From Adenophora triphylla var. japonica (lineage: Eukaryota; Streptophyta; Magnoliopsida; Asterales; Campanulaceae), in contig JAFEMH010002502.1 in assembly GCA_022495995.1 (NCBI GenBank), positions 173,501 to 237,500 of the forward strand: a stretch of 64,000 nt of DNA, written 5' to 3'. The position numbers and the translations under genes are program-made. This document shows positions 21,585-33,082 of this stretch, piece after piece (within the stretch, counting starts at the first letter, position 1; every line of letters starts with the position of its first letter). The notes under the pieces were generated by a model. It searched no databases and had not been told where the DNA came from. It saw only the letters and a list, made by a program, of their open reading frames with translations.

Positions 21585-22310
21585 TCATGTCGAAGGAGGA
21601 CGAAGATCGGAGATTGCGTGCAAGCCTCTTTTGCTATCTGCGGAGCATTTCCGTGCAGCTCGCTTGTCCTCCGCAATGTGTTCGGGAGTAGGAAAGTATC
21701 CCAAGCCATGGAGGGTATTCTGCTCTTTGATATGGATGATTTGTTGGGTACCTTGATGGCGTTTTCCCAAACCGAGCCCCGGGATGTAGTTCATGTGCTT
21801 CATCATTTTCATCGGGGGAGGGATCTTGTCCCAAATCAAAGGCAGGTCTATGTGGCATACCTGGGCCTTTGGGCTTTCGATGGTGAACCCTGTTAGCATC
21901 ATGCCATCATCGTCGTGTTTGATCTCTAAGACCGGGACGCCGTTTGTGTCGGTCCTTTCGGTGACTACGCTATCACCATAGATGATGGTTAGATCTGTTC
22001 CTTGGACGAACTTTACACACTGATGGAGATTGGATGCCACCCCATTGATCTGGTGTAGCCAAGGGCGTCCCAAAATGGCAGTGAATGTGATCGGGATGTC
22101 GATGACTTGGAAATCCGTCGGGACCATTTGTTTTCCGAACCACAGGTTCAAGGTGGCTATTCCCAAGACTGGGCGGGATGTTGAGTCGTATGCCTTGATT
22201 GCCTGAGTTGAGGGCTTTAGATCAGTCGCTTTGATCCCTAGCAGATCCATCATTTTGGATGGCAGGACATTCATGGATGATCCTCCATCTACAAAACCCG
22301 AGGGAGGCGG
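21585..22310 (-). pseudogene. Element D aspartic protease
   Basis: The active-site motif VDGGSSMNVLP (near 22260-22300) is the usual Tat variant with DGG in place of DTG. ITFTAILGRPWLHQ follows in the second half of the fold. Downstream comes a G-patch-like stretch (PGLGLGKRHQG, LHGLGYFPT). A frameshift separates the motif from the preceding gag-side frame. It would process the polyprotein in the particle. Confidence 0.75.
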
Positions 22311-23581
22311 CGCTCGTCCAGTTGAACTGTTATGTAGAGAGGCTCATTGTGGTCAGCCCCAAATTTTGGAAGGTCGAGCTCTGTGAAAGTGATGATGTTG
22401 CTGTAATTAACGTTGCCAATCATCTGAACTGCTTCATCATTTGTCACCGTGATAGGAACCATGGTCTGGGCCAGGCTTTCCTCCAACTTGAGCTTGTGCG
22501 GGTAAGATGAAGTGAGTAAGGACCAGAGTGAGATGTTAGCTTGAGTGTGCTTGAGCTGTGTTAAGACAGGATCTTCAGCCTTTGGGTCCAAGGTTTCAGC
22601 CTCTTTGGCGTAGGGCCCCTTTTCAGTTTGTGGCTCAGGTATGGCTGGCCTTTTGTCTGCCCGTGGAGGATTCACTGGGATTTGACCGGAACGTGTCAGA
22701 ACGTTCACTTCTGGCCTTACTGTTTTGCTTGTCTCCCCTATTTCTGTAGTGGGAGGACCCTGATTGGCGTAGGGCCAGACTGCGTATTTCAATTCGTTCA
22801 CTGTCATAGCTTTTGTGGAGACGTCCACAGTGGCTTTGAGGTCTTCCCAAGACAGGGGCTGGGGTATCTAGACTTTTGGGCCTTCTGTGGCGGTGCGGAG
22901 CTCGCCCAGCTGATCATGGAGCGAGACGTTGCCATGGCCTTGTGCGAGAGCTAGGTCGGGAGACTTCTTTGGAGTAGATGACATAGTAGTCAAACTTTCT
23001 GAGGGTTCTCCAAGGGTTCCGGCGTGGGATCACCGGATTCATACCTCTTTTTCGGTTTTTGTTGAGAAGATGGCTTCTTCTTTCTTCGAGGACGGCCCTC
23101 GTTCATTTCATCCTGGAATTCCATTTCCGCACAAGCACTGTCCTTGCAGATGTCCCACCGAGATGTGTCCGTTGTTCGGCGGTGGTACCGGACCTCGGGA
23201 GGGCCGAATGGGCGTGCTTTCGCCGGAGGGTCCTGTGGCCTTATGTCATAACCGCATGGTTCGTACGAGGGCAACGGGTTGATTTACGGGAGACAATGAG
23301 AGGCGTTAGAAGGCTGCGGGAGCAGTCATGACTTTGGAAGCCCCGGGTAGTTGGGTGGCTAATGTCCCGAAGTGATGCATAGCGCCTTCGATCCAAGCTT
23401 GTTGTTCACCTTGGCATTTCTCAATAGCCATGAGGACCTGCCAAACTTCTTCCAATGTTGGGAAATTTCTTGGGGGTAAGGTCCCATTCTCATCGTTGTT
23501 ATCCACACGACTTGGCCATGGGAATTGACGGTATCCTGGTGACGTAGCCGGGAAGAAAGTTGGACCTTGCGGCTTTGACAC
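22289..23581 (-). pseudogene. Element D gag-like region
   Basis: Three minus-strand blocks: 23581-23306 (MSKPQGPTFFPATSPGY..., with an LEEVWQVLMAIEK helix), 23274-22990 (basic, ending in a KKKPSSQQKPKKR stretch) and 22828-22289 (LTRSGQIPVNPP, VPITVTNDEAVQMIG, LYITVQLDERRLPRVL, leading into protease). I do not see the Retrotrans_gag capsid core or a zinc knuckle, so the capsid part appears lost or too diverged. Confidence 0.6.
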
Positions 23582-24836
23582 GGGGAGACGGGTTCACAGG
23601 TACTCTCGATCACTCTACGGTTAGCTGGAGGGGTGACGGGCAAGGTTTAGACACGGGAATGGCCTCACGGGATAAAAGGGGAAAGCTCACGTGGCATGCG
23701 GTTTCCGTTTCTTTTTTATTTTTATTTTTTTGTTGTTTTAATTTACTTAAAACATGTTTTCTCGTAGTCCTAGGTAGGTTGGAAAAGATTGCTCTTCTTT
23801 TTCGCAACTATGCTAGATCTGGGTCGATGGAGACCATCCGTGCGGCTATAAGCCCCTCGTTTTGCACACAGTATTTCGACATCCCGGGGTGGACAGCCCC
23901 GGGCAAGGGTCCTATAGGGCAAGCGGTTTCCACCGGCCTAAAAGAAAAATCGAGCCTAAGGACCGAGCCTGTCATGTTCGTTTTGATGCGTTAGCCATGC
24001 GAATAGTGAATCGAGCCGGCACCGAGTCAAGATCGGGTCAAGAGTTCGGCATGATCTCTCTTTACCTTGCTTGCGCAAGGGATCCAGTGACGTTAGGCGT
24101 TAGGTGGGTCATATTGTCATGGCCGACGTATCAAAGGCGTGATGACATGGTGTCATGTGAGCATGGATGTATATCCGGACGGAACATCGTCTGGGTGTAG
24201 CTTCGGAAATCAAGATCAGGTCAAGATTTTAGCATGACCTTTCATCGCTTTGCTTGCACAAGGGATCTTGAGTTCCGAGCCTTGACTCAGAAAATGGCCG
24301 GCATGGTATATGTATCCGAGTGTATGACACGGGAGGTAAAAACCAACCGAGTGCGGGACGGAGTGTGACTCAAGACTCAAACGTGCAGGGTTGACGCTTG
24401 GCTAGGATGGGATGTTTGGAATGATCCCGTGCGCATCCGAGAGGCCTAGGAAGACCAAACGGACTGCAACTGAGACCACTCCGGGTTAAGGGTTGTAGTG
24501 TGCAGTGTATCCGAGGCAGCAGTGCACATAGCGTGCGGTGTAACCGAGGCAGCAGTGTGCGTAGTGTGCGGTGTAACCGAGGCAGCAGTGCGAGTAGTGT
24601 GCGGTCTCTAAAATTCTTTTTCTGAGTAAAACAAAAGTTTTTTTTCGAAGAATTTTAAATGTATGCACAGATGTATATTGATGCATTTTTTTTTTAATTT
24701 TTTTTTTTGTAAAATAAAAAGTAAAGCACGTGCACACACACACAACAGTTAAAGAAGGGGGTAAAATGAAAGTTTGACCCTCATCATCGTTTTAAAAATC
24801 TTTTTCTTTGTTTAAAAAGATTTTAAAACAAAAAGA
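23582..24836. other. D 5' leader
   Basis: Non-coding DNA between the gag-like start and the primer-binding site, with no supported gene. Near 24490-24604 there are three 38-bp repeats carrying CCGAGGCAGCAGTG. T-rich and A-rich runs lie at 24640-24720, with a CA run near 24733. Confidence 0.6.
24497..24604. repeat. 38-bp tandem repeat in D leader
   Basis: Three units of TGCGGTGTAACCGAGGCAGC plus a variable GTGCG(A/T)AGT tail lie about 240 bp from the primer-binding site. Confidence 0.75.
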
Positions 24837-24853
24837 TCCCAGCGGAGTCGCCA
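24837..24853 (-). other. Primer-binding site of D (tRNA-Arg type)
   Basis: The plus strand reads TCCCAGCGGAGTCGCCA, the 3' end of a plant tRNA-Arg (with one C fewer than B's copy). The minus strand is therefore the primer-binding site, three bases from the 5' LTR. Confidence 0.85.
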
Positions 24854-25811
24854 ACTGAAATAGCCCGAATCCGAGAGGCAGCGCGCTCGCACCCCGGCAT
24901 CTGGCATTTCGCCCGCCTTGCGGCGTTTGTTTCGTTGGTGGAGGTGTCTCGCTGTGTTTTGCTTTGTAGAGTCGCCACGCCGTTTTTATTATTAAGCCCA
25001 AAACATTGAAAAAGGGCATCAATTTAAAAATAATAATAAACTGTTTTTTGTGTGATGAGACTTGAGTTCGGAGGTCAGATGACTCCTCGGGAAGAGAATA
25101 TTAGAATCTTAGAGCTCACCCGAGTCGCCTCGTAAAAACGAGTCTTTCGGATACCCCTAATATTCTTTAACTGTTGTGTGTGTGTGTGTGTGCTTTTTAA
25201 AAATGCATGCTGTATCGGATGTCTACATTGTACACTACGTATTGAAATGTATTGAAATAGTGTAGGAAGGAAGCCTTACCAATGTTGGTTCGTGTCTGTC
25301 TTCCGCTGGGGAATAGTGTTTGAGGATGGAATAGTGCTTCGGAACGGACTGGGATTGCTTCGGGAGGGGCCGGTTGTCTGCGGACAGAGTTTCGACGTGT
25401 GTTGAGATTGTAGGCTGCGTTCGGGCAGAGGTTCGGCGTGCGTTGGGATGGCAGGAGTCACTCGGGCAGAGTTTCGGCGTGCGTTGGGATGGCAGGAGTC
25501 ACTCGGGCAGAGTTTCGGCGTGCGTTCAAGCTACCGGTTTGACTCGGAAAGAGCCGGGACACCTTGGAAAGACCAGGCAAGGCCTCGGAGTACCACGAGG
25601 GGCCTCAGAGTACCTCGAGAGTGCCTCGGGGCAGCGCGGGAGCATCGCGGGAGCGCTCGGGGAGGCTTCGGAGTACCACGAGGGAGCTCGAAAGGCCTCG
25701 GAAGGATCCGAAAGGGGCCGGGATTGCCTCGAGAGGACTTAGAGGGGTGCCAGAAGGCTAGGGGAAGAAGAGAGAAGAGGGAGGTGTGAATGAAATGGGA
25801 GGGGGAGCCCT

Positions 25812-25820
25812 CTATTTATA
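25812..25820 (-). promoter_or_regulatory. TATA box of D 5' LTR
   Basis: CTATAAATAGAGGG on the minus strand. The nearest palindrome (25842-25855) lies about 21 bp upstream in the sense direction. Confidence 0.75.
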
Positions 25821-25948
25821 GTGGTAGATTTCGTGCAAAGAGGTCCGTACGGACCTCCTAGGTTATCCAGAATTTTAGTTTTCCCCGATTTGAGGGAATA
25901 TGTGATAATTGTGAATATTCTGGAATGATGGTGTCCCCTGTGCAAAGA

Positions 25949-25993
25949 GGTCCGTACGGACCATCTTGGTATGCAAAGAGGTCCGTACGGACC
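25949..25993. promoter_or_regulatory. D palindrome pair in 5' LTR U3
   Basis: Two perfect GGTCCGTACGGACC copies are 31 bp apart start to start, the same arrangement as at 8526, 11299 and 14917. Confidence 0.85.
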
Positions 25994-26288
25994 AACCAAG
26001 CATGAGGGTAATGATTTTCTTCGAGATTTGAGGGAATATTGTGGACTTTAAGGGGATTCAGTAATTATTGCAACAAAGAGGTCCGTACGGACCTTATTTG
26101 CTTCTCCAATTTCCTGAAAATTACCAAAAGGTCCTTTTGTCCCTTTTTATCCCAGGAAGGCTCCTCCCTTGGTTTGTTTGAGGGTTTTTGAGGGTTTTTG
26201 AGTACTAGAGGTCTTCGAGACTGTGTTTGTGAGTCTGCGGTGTTTCCCATGTGCTCGAAAGAGGGTGATCCAGATTGGGGTACTTACA

Positions 26289-26293
26289 AGGTG
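26289..26293. repeat. Target-site duplication AGGTG, right of D
   Basis: Partner of 7428-7432. The PMD reading frame continues in phase across the two copies once D is subtracted. Confidence 0.9.
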
Positions 26294-27029
26294 GCGCCGA
26301 GACGTGATGCTCAGGGCGCAGGCCCCTCTACTGGATACGTGGCAGATGCACCCTTGCCTCCTCCTTTTTGTTGATTTTTAGGATGGGGATCACTTGAGGC
26401 GGGCTCCTCTCGATACCAGCAGGATTTATCCATATTTTCAGCTTCCGGAGGGCACCCGATCTGTAAGCAACTGTCTTCTCTTTCTTTATTGCCTTGAACT
26501 GTTTATATCCCCTGTCCTTTTGTCATGACTGGTCTCTGATTCTTCCTTTGTTTGATTGTACCAGATCTCGGCTGATATTTACTGGAGCTTTGCTCGGTAC
26601 TATACTGGGTCCATGTATATGATTGATCAGCTGGAGAGGAGCACCCGTTATTGGAGGGAGCGGTGCTTGGCTCAGAGCTCTGATGATGATTCTACGCCCA
26701 GCTTGCCTGACAGGAAGAGGTCTTGTACTGATATGGCTGCGGATGATACACATAGGCCCAGGACCAAGACTGCCTCTCGTCGTCCCCCTAGCCCTGAGTA
26801 TGAGAGTGATGTTTCTGGAGATCCGTACGAGATTGAGACTATGGCCATCCCTGCTGTTCATGAGCTTTTCCGCGATGATCCCGTCATTTACCACGATCCT
26901 GTTGTAGATCCGAGTCACGAACAGGCTGAGGAAGAGGATGCAGACGTAGAGGAGAGCGAGGATGATGGCAATGATGATTCTGACGATGACGGAGATGTCT
27001 ACGTTTCTGAAGGTGATGGCTCGGAGTAG
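26294..27029 (+). pseudogene. Element B antisense PMD gene, 3' exons
   Basis: Continuation of the gene that begins at 5742. After the D insertion the frame first reads on to TGA at 26372. If CAG|GTG at the insertion point is the donor, the intron ends at 26381 (TTGATTTTTAG). The next exon is 26382-26462 (DGDHLRRAPLDTSRIYPYF) and the last is 26565-27029 (ISADIYWSFARYY... to a Glu/Asp-rich tail ending GDGSE). Both are phase 0 with GT-AG borders. The acidic tail matches the D gene in character but not in sequence. Confidence 0.75.
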
Positions 27030-29502
27030 CCTCTTGGATCAAATCACAGCTCTTTGATTATTGTATCCCCCGGAGGAAACAAACAAACACTCTTCTCTCT
27101 TTTATTTGTAAAAACTTATTTTCTTTGCGAATCCTAGACTTAGTACATTATTATTAGCTTTTATGTTATCTTTGTTGTTTGCACGAGTCCACTTTTGGAA
27201 AAATAGGAAGGAATGGTTTTTTGATGGTTATGGCATTGATGTGAATGGTTTATATGGTTTGGATTGTGGAATGCTTGTATGGCTTGTATATGAATGGTGA
27301 ACGAGTTGAATGAAACCCTCTCCTAGGTTTATTTGTAGGATGGCTTTGTTGCTTGTAGCTTGGGACAAGTCGGGGCGTGCCCTGGTAGAGAACAGATTGC
27401 AGCTTACTGATGTCTGGTGTTGGACTCAAAGTGTCGCACGACTCAGGACAACATGAACATATTCTGTCGCGTGACACAATGATTCATGCTGACAGGTCTT
27501 CAAAATCAGACTTCCACATTACCTCAAGACCTCTTCCTTTTGCTTAGGGCAAAGAATGCAGCAGTCTCCAACATGGAGTAGGCCTTGAGTAACCAATCCA
27601 TACCCAAGGATCAAGATTATAAAGCTAGCCCCGGTATTTTACATAGATGAACACATCATTCTTCCTCTTCTTTGACCAAGCCCCCGTTTGACACGTAGCC
27701 TCATTGCAGACAACACGTCATGTAATCCAGGAGGAGATCGTTCCTCAAAACTCAGTCAATCAGTCGGCGGACAAGACTTAGGAATGCTCACGTGCAGGGG
27801 CACATTTTCCGAAAGGTGGGAATAGTTCCCGGACTTGCGTACGACACTCTCGCTTTTTGGTTTAACTCTTTTGGGAGAGTATAAGCATTACAAGGTGTGG
27901 AAAGTGTATGGAAGCCCCTGCTTGACAGAAATGCAGTGTTTAGCTCTATATCCCTAAAAATGTAGAGAAGAAGACTTGTCGAGACACTTGAAAATTTGTC
28001 TTATTCACGATGATCACAAGGCTGCTTAAAACCCTTTATTGATGTTCGAGTTAGTCAAACACCAATCTTGATATGAGCAAATGTTTCAGTTAATCATGAG
28101 GAGAAAACCAACCGATATCGAGAATCAAACTCCGAATGATGGAAAGTATATTTGTGCATGGAGACGGTCCTTGAGGGAACTAGACGCATGAATTTCTTTG
28201 GAGCGTCGATGAAGGATGCAGATGTGAAGCCCCAGTGGGACATTCACGGGAGGTGTTTTGCGGAGGAGAAATGGAACATGCTCACATGAAATATCGAATG
28301 AACGGGTAGAACTTGCACAATCTTAGATTGACGATCCGAAACTGCTATCTGGTAGGAACTGCGGTTGGGCTTCGGGATTTCGATCAGTCTTCGGGTAATT
28401 CGGGATATCGTGACCTCTTAAGACGAGAGGTCGGCTAGGCTTTTTGCTGGCTGAACCTCTAAAGATGAGAGGTTGGCTTTCTGGGGACGTGTTTGGGATT
28501 TCTAAGGTGAAGGGATCAATTTGCCTCTAAGAATGAGAGGTCAGATTTGGCTTTGCCAAGGGCAAGGGTAATGGTAACGGGAATATCCTCTAAAATCGAA
28601 AGGACGGCTTGGAATTGGTCAAGGCAGTGGGAATATCCTCTAAAATCGAGAGGATGGCCGGAATTGGTTAGAGGTAATGTTGAGGGACATCCGTGCTGCT
28701 TCTTTATTTGCTCTGAGACTCCCTTTGAGTAACGACCGGATCCTTTGCCTTTTGCTTTTGAGAGAATCGCTAGGGACTAGGCTCTCTTTCTTTTCTTTTC
28801 TTCTTTTCTTTTTTTATTCTACCTTTCTTTTCGTCTCTCTTTTTTTTTGTACCTTTCTTTTCATCTCTCTTTTTTTTTTTTTTGAGAGGAGAATTTCAGC
28901 TAGTCCCCAGGAGGGATCATTGCTTTCCACCGTTCTTTGAACTTGGAGACGGTCAATCTTCTTTTGCGTCATGGGAGTCTCAAGGATAGTCCCTCTTCTT
29001 CTGGCGATGGTTAAACGGGTTTCAAATGTGCCGATCTTGAAATGAAGGGATATTATTTGGTGAGGGTGAGGTAATGGCTTTGGTTTCAACCGCAGTCCCT
29101 ACCGGATGGTCCAAACGAGATTGAGTCTTCATTTGCTTGCTTGAGTTTACTCTGAGGAAGATCCATGCAAATTGTGAGCATACGAGGAACGAGGTGGGGA
29201 GTTGATAAGCCCCAGTTTGAAAAAGATACCAGTCGATTTTCTCACTCTAATTAATTTAAACATTAGTCATTTCAAAGCATTAGTAATTGAGCAGCACAAG
29301 TGATTATGTAGAATAAGACCATTTCAATTAGATGTAAAGTGGGTGTGCAAGTAATGTCTCGAGTCTAGCAAGAATAGAAACAAATATTTTATTATTGAAA
29401 TAAAAGACTCATAACATGGATGTAATAGACTCAAATCATAAAAACATCTGCTAGCAAAATAAAACAATCTAGGACCCTACGATGCCTGACTGACTGACTT
29501 CT
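27030..29502. other. B non-coding interior, where pol would be expected
   Basis: There are 2.5 kb between the PMD 3' end and the gag-like gene. No protease, RT, RNase H or integrase motif is visible on either strand. It contains a B motif pair (27431-27442 and 27474-27487), five CCTCT...AGAGG hairpins (28412-28655) and T-rich runs near 28785-28880. It ends with a GTTGATAAGCCCCAGTTTG stretch near 29201. Confidence 0.6.
28412..28655. repeat. Five dispersed CCTCT/AGAGG hairpins in B
   Basis: Hairpins with 7-nt loops lie at 28412-28432 (arms GACCTCT/AGAGGTC), 28454-28474 (AACCTCT/AGAGGTT), near 28523-28541, 28586-28604 and 28635-28655 (ATCCTCT/AGAGGAT). The outer base pairs change in compensating fashion between copies. 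Confidence 0.7.
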
Positions 29503-30291
29503 TCACATGGGGAATCCTTGGAATTGCGGAAGAGGATTATCGACCACCTTAGGAGGAGCTTTCTCAATCCTACCTTCGTCAACCAACCTTTGAATCAACA
29601 ACTTCAGGGGAACGCAGTCGTTGGTGGCGTGACCGGGATACTGATGATAGTAACAATACTTGCTGCGATCCAAACTCGGATTGGGTTTGAGGGGATGGTA
29701 GTTATCAAGAGGCCTTATCATTCCTCTTCGCATCAACCCGTTGAAAGCTTCCTCGGTTGTTATTCCCAGGTCATCGAATTCTCACTGTTTGCGCGGTGGG
29801 AACTGACCACGATTCTGGACACCACTTTCCTCATGAGAGCCAATTTCGATCTTCCCTTCATCAATAAGTTCCTGGATGATCACCCTCAACTGTCTGCATT
29901 CACAAGTGGTATGGCCCTGATATTGGTGATAGTAACAATACTTGCTTGGATCTAGCTTTGTGTTGTTATGAGGAGGGACATAATTGACTAATGGCTGAAC
30001 TAGTCCTCCGCTCACCAAAATCTTGAGGAATTGATTCATAGGCATTCCCACCTTTCCCTAGTACGCTTTCTTCCTTTCCGCCTGAACTGTTTTCGGAGGG
30101 GATTCAGGTATTGGCGCCCCTTGCTGGATGGGATTCACAGCTGGAATAAAAGACATCTGATTCACGGTTACGTATGAGGCTGGTCCTGAGTGCTGATCTT
30201 GCGGAGGTGCTAAGTTGAAGCTATATGAACTCATTGGTGGTTGGGGAATACCTCCTTGAAGGGGAGCTTGGTCAGAGCGGAATGACAGCGG
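29503..30291 (-). pseudogene. Element B gag-like gene, C-terminal part with two zinc-knuckle-like modules
   Basis: Minus strand. A Pro/Gln-rich stretch (APLQGGIPQPP, QQGAPIPESPP) is followed by two related modules: KLDPSKYCYYHQYQGHTTCEC then QELIDEGKIE, and SLDRSKYCYYHQYPGHATNDC then QRLVDEGRIE. The CxxH...GHxxxxC pattern is the gag zinc-knuckle form of Tat elements. In-frame stops lie at about 30060 and 29780, and the frame ends at 29503. The N-terminal half lies at 54845-55262, on the other side of array C. Confidence 0.7.
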
Positions 30292-30296
30292 TTCCT
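30292..30296. repeat. Target-site duplication TTCCT, left of C
   Basis: Repeated at 54840-54844. The gag-like frame of B is continuous when C and one copy are removed. Confidence 0.9.
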
Positions 30297-31660
30297 TGAC
30301 GAGTGTCGAATTGCGTCAAAAATAAATTCCGACTCAAACTACCTACAATTGATTTGTAGATAGGGTAAGTAGGGTCGAACCACCGAGACACGTATTTAAA
30401 GTGTGTAAAATTATTGCTATGAAAAAGATTTTATAAAGTGATAGAATTTGTTGGTTTCGAACAAAATAAAGCTTTAGCAAAATTAACTAGAATTGTTATA
30501 AAATGAAGTTTCAATATTACGGCGAAAATTCCCGGAATTGGCTTCACAATTATGCTCAAGTTTCACTATTCATCAATCAAAGAATACTTGGGGGTTTTGT
30601 TCTTACAAAATTATGATTGGGACACTTCGGCGGGTGATTTGCAATCAAGTGTTCCCAATTAATCTATTCCCTTGGCCCGTTCATAGATTAATTAGGAACC
30701 CATTTAGAACTTAAGAACAATACAAGAAAAACCACAATTCTTATGAATCCTTTGGCGGGGATTCAACAAATTGTTACTATCAAGTCAAGTCTAATTTCAA
30801 TTGTGAATTTGGCGGTTCACAATTGAAATTCCAAATTATTCAAGAACAAATATGTGATCAAGATAAATATTCTAAAATTCAATTAAAAGCAACTTGATAA
30901 TCCCAAGTAATACAATGATATTGATAAAAAGTAAAACTCAAAACATAATTGTTACCTCCAATTCCAAGAACAAAGAGTTTAGCTATCCATGAAAATCAAG
31001 AACACCAAGAAAATTGTTGATGAAGAAGAAGCTATGGAAAAAATGGTTATATGTCTCTAAAAAACAATAATAATTAAAATAGTAAATTGTCCTCTCCATA
31101 AAAACCCACGGCTGCTGTAATTGTTTTTGTTATAAAACCTTAACAGTCACAATTAATAAGTACCAATAACTCCACATCCGTTCCAGTCCGCCTGGGATCC
31201 ATCTTCAATTCGCCTCGTGGGCGGTCGCTCATGTGAATCCTAAGCGGTCGCCCACAACAACAGTCAGATTTAGCTTCAAAACAAATGCTCATGCGCGGCC
31301 GCCCACAATGCCTTGTGCGACCGCCCACCCGCACAGAATGTTGTGGCCATTTTCTCCCTTGCCTTCAATCAAGCCTGGCCCAACTCCTCACCATTGGCCG
31401 GCCCACTCCTCAGCATTGACCCTTTCACTTGCCGGCCATCTGCTGCTGCCTTAGCCCAGTATTTTGTGCCACTTAATATTCGATTCGTCCCAAAATTACA
31501 CCATCGCCTTTTTGATCCTTGATTAATTCACGAAATGCTCTTGAACCACTGAAACTAAAAAAAAACACTAAAACAACTATTAGCACACACAAAACTCAAG
31601 GATTAAGCAAATAATAAGTTCATAAAGTAGTCAATGGATGAGTGTAAAACTCACTCATCA
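30297..31660 (-). repeat. C LTR 1 (3' LTR of unit 1)
   Basis: 1364 bp, TGACGAGTG...CACTCATCA. The polypurine tract AAGTTTGGGGGTATT (minus) lies just inside. It shares variants with LTR 4 (GGGTCGAACC) rather than with LTR 3. Confidence 0.95.
31218..31327. promoter_or_regulatory. C motif pairs in LTR 1
   Basis: Two pairs of 14-mers of the type TGGGCGGYCGCYCA start at 31218/31241 and 31292/31314 (23 and 22 bp apart). In the sense direction they precede a TATA-like TTTTATAAC near 31130. Confidence 0.75.
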
Positions 31661-33082
31661 AATACCCCCAAACTTAAACATTTGCTAGTCCTCGAGCAAA
31701 CCCCCAAAGTAACCTATAAACATTATAAAACTAACTCAACACAAAACTAAAAACAAACTACTCTACCAAATAATCAACTATGTCCCCACATTCTTGAATG
31801 TTCCACAATTGCACAAATCACACATTACAATCAACCGCAGGATAATATCTTCCACTATGCAAGTATCAATATATTTCCCATTAATTGTAGTATCTTACTT
31901 AACCATTATAATTACACCATAAATCTCTTTATGCATTATCATCTCTCTCTTTACTCACAACCAAGATCCATATTTATAAAGCTAAGTACACCAACCATCT
32001 TTTATTTTATTGACTTTATTTATCAAACAACAACACTTTTTAAACATAAAACATGAATATCCCATGAACCGCGTACACCCCCCCAAACTTGATTCTTTAA
32101 GCACATTTTAAAATCTTCTACCGTTCAAGTAGGGAACACTGTAGTAGCGAACTCCATGCCCCTAATACTAGGTAGAGATGCAATACTTTATACTCCTATT
32201 TGGCAAGGAAGCAACGTCGCAGCGAACGCCGTGCCCCGAGCTACTCTAGGAATATTTATTTAAAGGTTTTGAGAGTTAGCCACTTCGGTATCGAGCTTGG
32301 TACGGACCATCACGGCGGTAAAGCTCTTCCTCCATAACACTACTGCATACCCAGAAATCTGGTTAAGCTAGAATAATCCCTAACCAATTAATCTACGCGT
32401 CTGGAGGTTTCACCGAGTATAAATTGCATTGCCATCGCTCTCATTCCCATTTCATTTTTTCCTCTCTTTTTTTCAAACCAACAAGGGGGAGGTTCCATTC
32501 ACATCAAAGGAGCACTCATCTTAAAACTTGCCTAATGTTGCTATGTGACAAACAAATTCATTAACTTAAAAGATGATGGTGTACTATAAACTTTATAAAA
32601 AATGGATCAAAATTATCAACAAAGAGAATATTTTCAAGAATAATTACCACTAAGAGATTTAGAACACAATCATAACTCTTAAGTAATGTACCACAATTCA
32701 ACACAAATATACCAACACTTGCATATACAATTATCAAACCCAATTATCCTCATTAGCGGTCACAACAAATCTCATGCAATTAAGGGGAACATCAAAAATG
32801 TTAAAGACATAGCTAACTATTTTTTCCAAGAAATTTTTTCTTTCATTTTTTTCATCATTTTTTTTTTTTACAAAAGCAGTAAATTCTAACTAACATGGTG
32901 AATAAAACAATCAATCAAGTACCCCACACCCCCAAACTTAAATCATGCATTGTCCCTAATGCAACAAAATAAAGTAAGGAATAGGGGTACCTCCAACCAA
33001 AAATCACCTCCAAAATTGGTCCCAAGGACCATATGAGCCACTACCGCTCGATCCGTCTTTGTGGTCTTTCTTCTTCTTCTTG
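31661..33082. other. C unit 1 3' non-coding region
   Basis: AT-rich DNA between the polypurine tract and the third ORF. No gene is supported; short frames are not shared with any family I know. It is repeated in unit 2 at 44167-45565. Confidence 0.6.

Larger units (their letters stand above)
7433..26288 (-). mobile_element. Element D: Tat-lineage retrotransposon with two antisense genes
   Basis: D is an 18.9-kb element with LTRs of 1423 and 1433 bp ending TG...CA, a tRNA-Arg-type primer-binding site at 24837-24853 and GAGGGGC beside the 3' LTR. Minus-strand genes are gag-like, protease, RT, RNase H, archaeal-type RNase H and integrase. Plus-strand genes between integrase and the 3' LTR are a PMD gene and a DUF7745-like gene. 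Four tandem arrays occupy the 3' region. Many stops and frameshifts in pol indicate that it is inactive, although the LTRs remain similar. Confidence 0.9.
24856..26288 (-). repeat. Element D 5' LTR
   Basis: It is the partner of 7433-8855, 10 bp longer mainly because of a duplicated GAGGGTTTTTGAG near 26170. TATA box (minus) at 25812-25820. All four palindromes are perfect here: 25842-25855, 25949-25962, 25980-25993 and 26080-26093. Confidence 0.95.

Noticed and set aside
29503..30051. Second zinc-knuckle module in B as evidence of two merged elements
   Set aside because: Both modules lie in the same frame and orientation within 500 bp without LTR or TSD between them. Internal duplication in gag is simpler.
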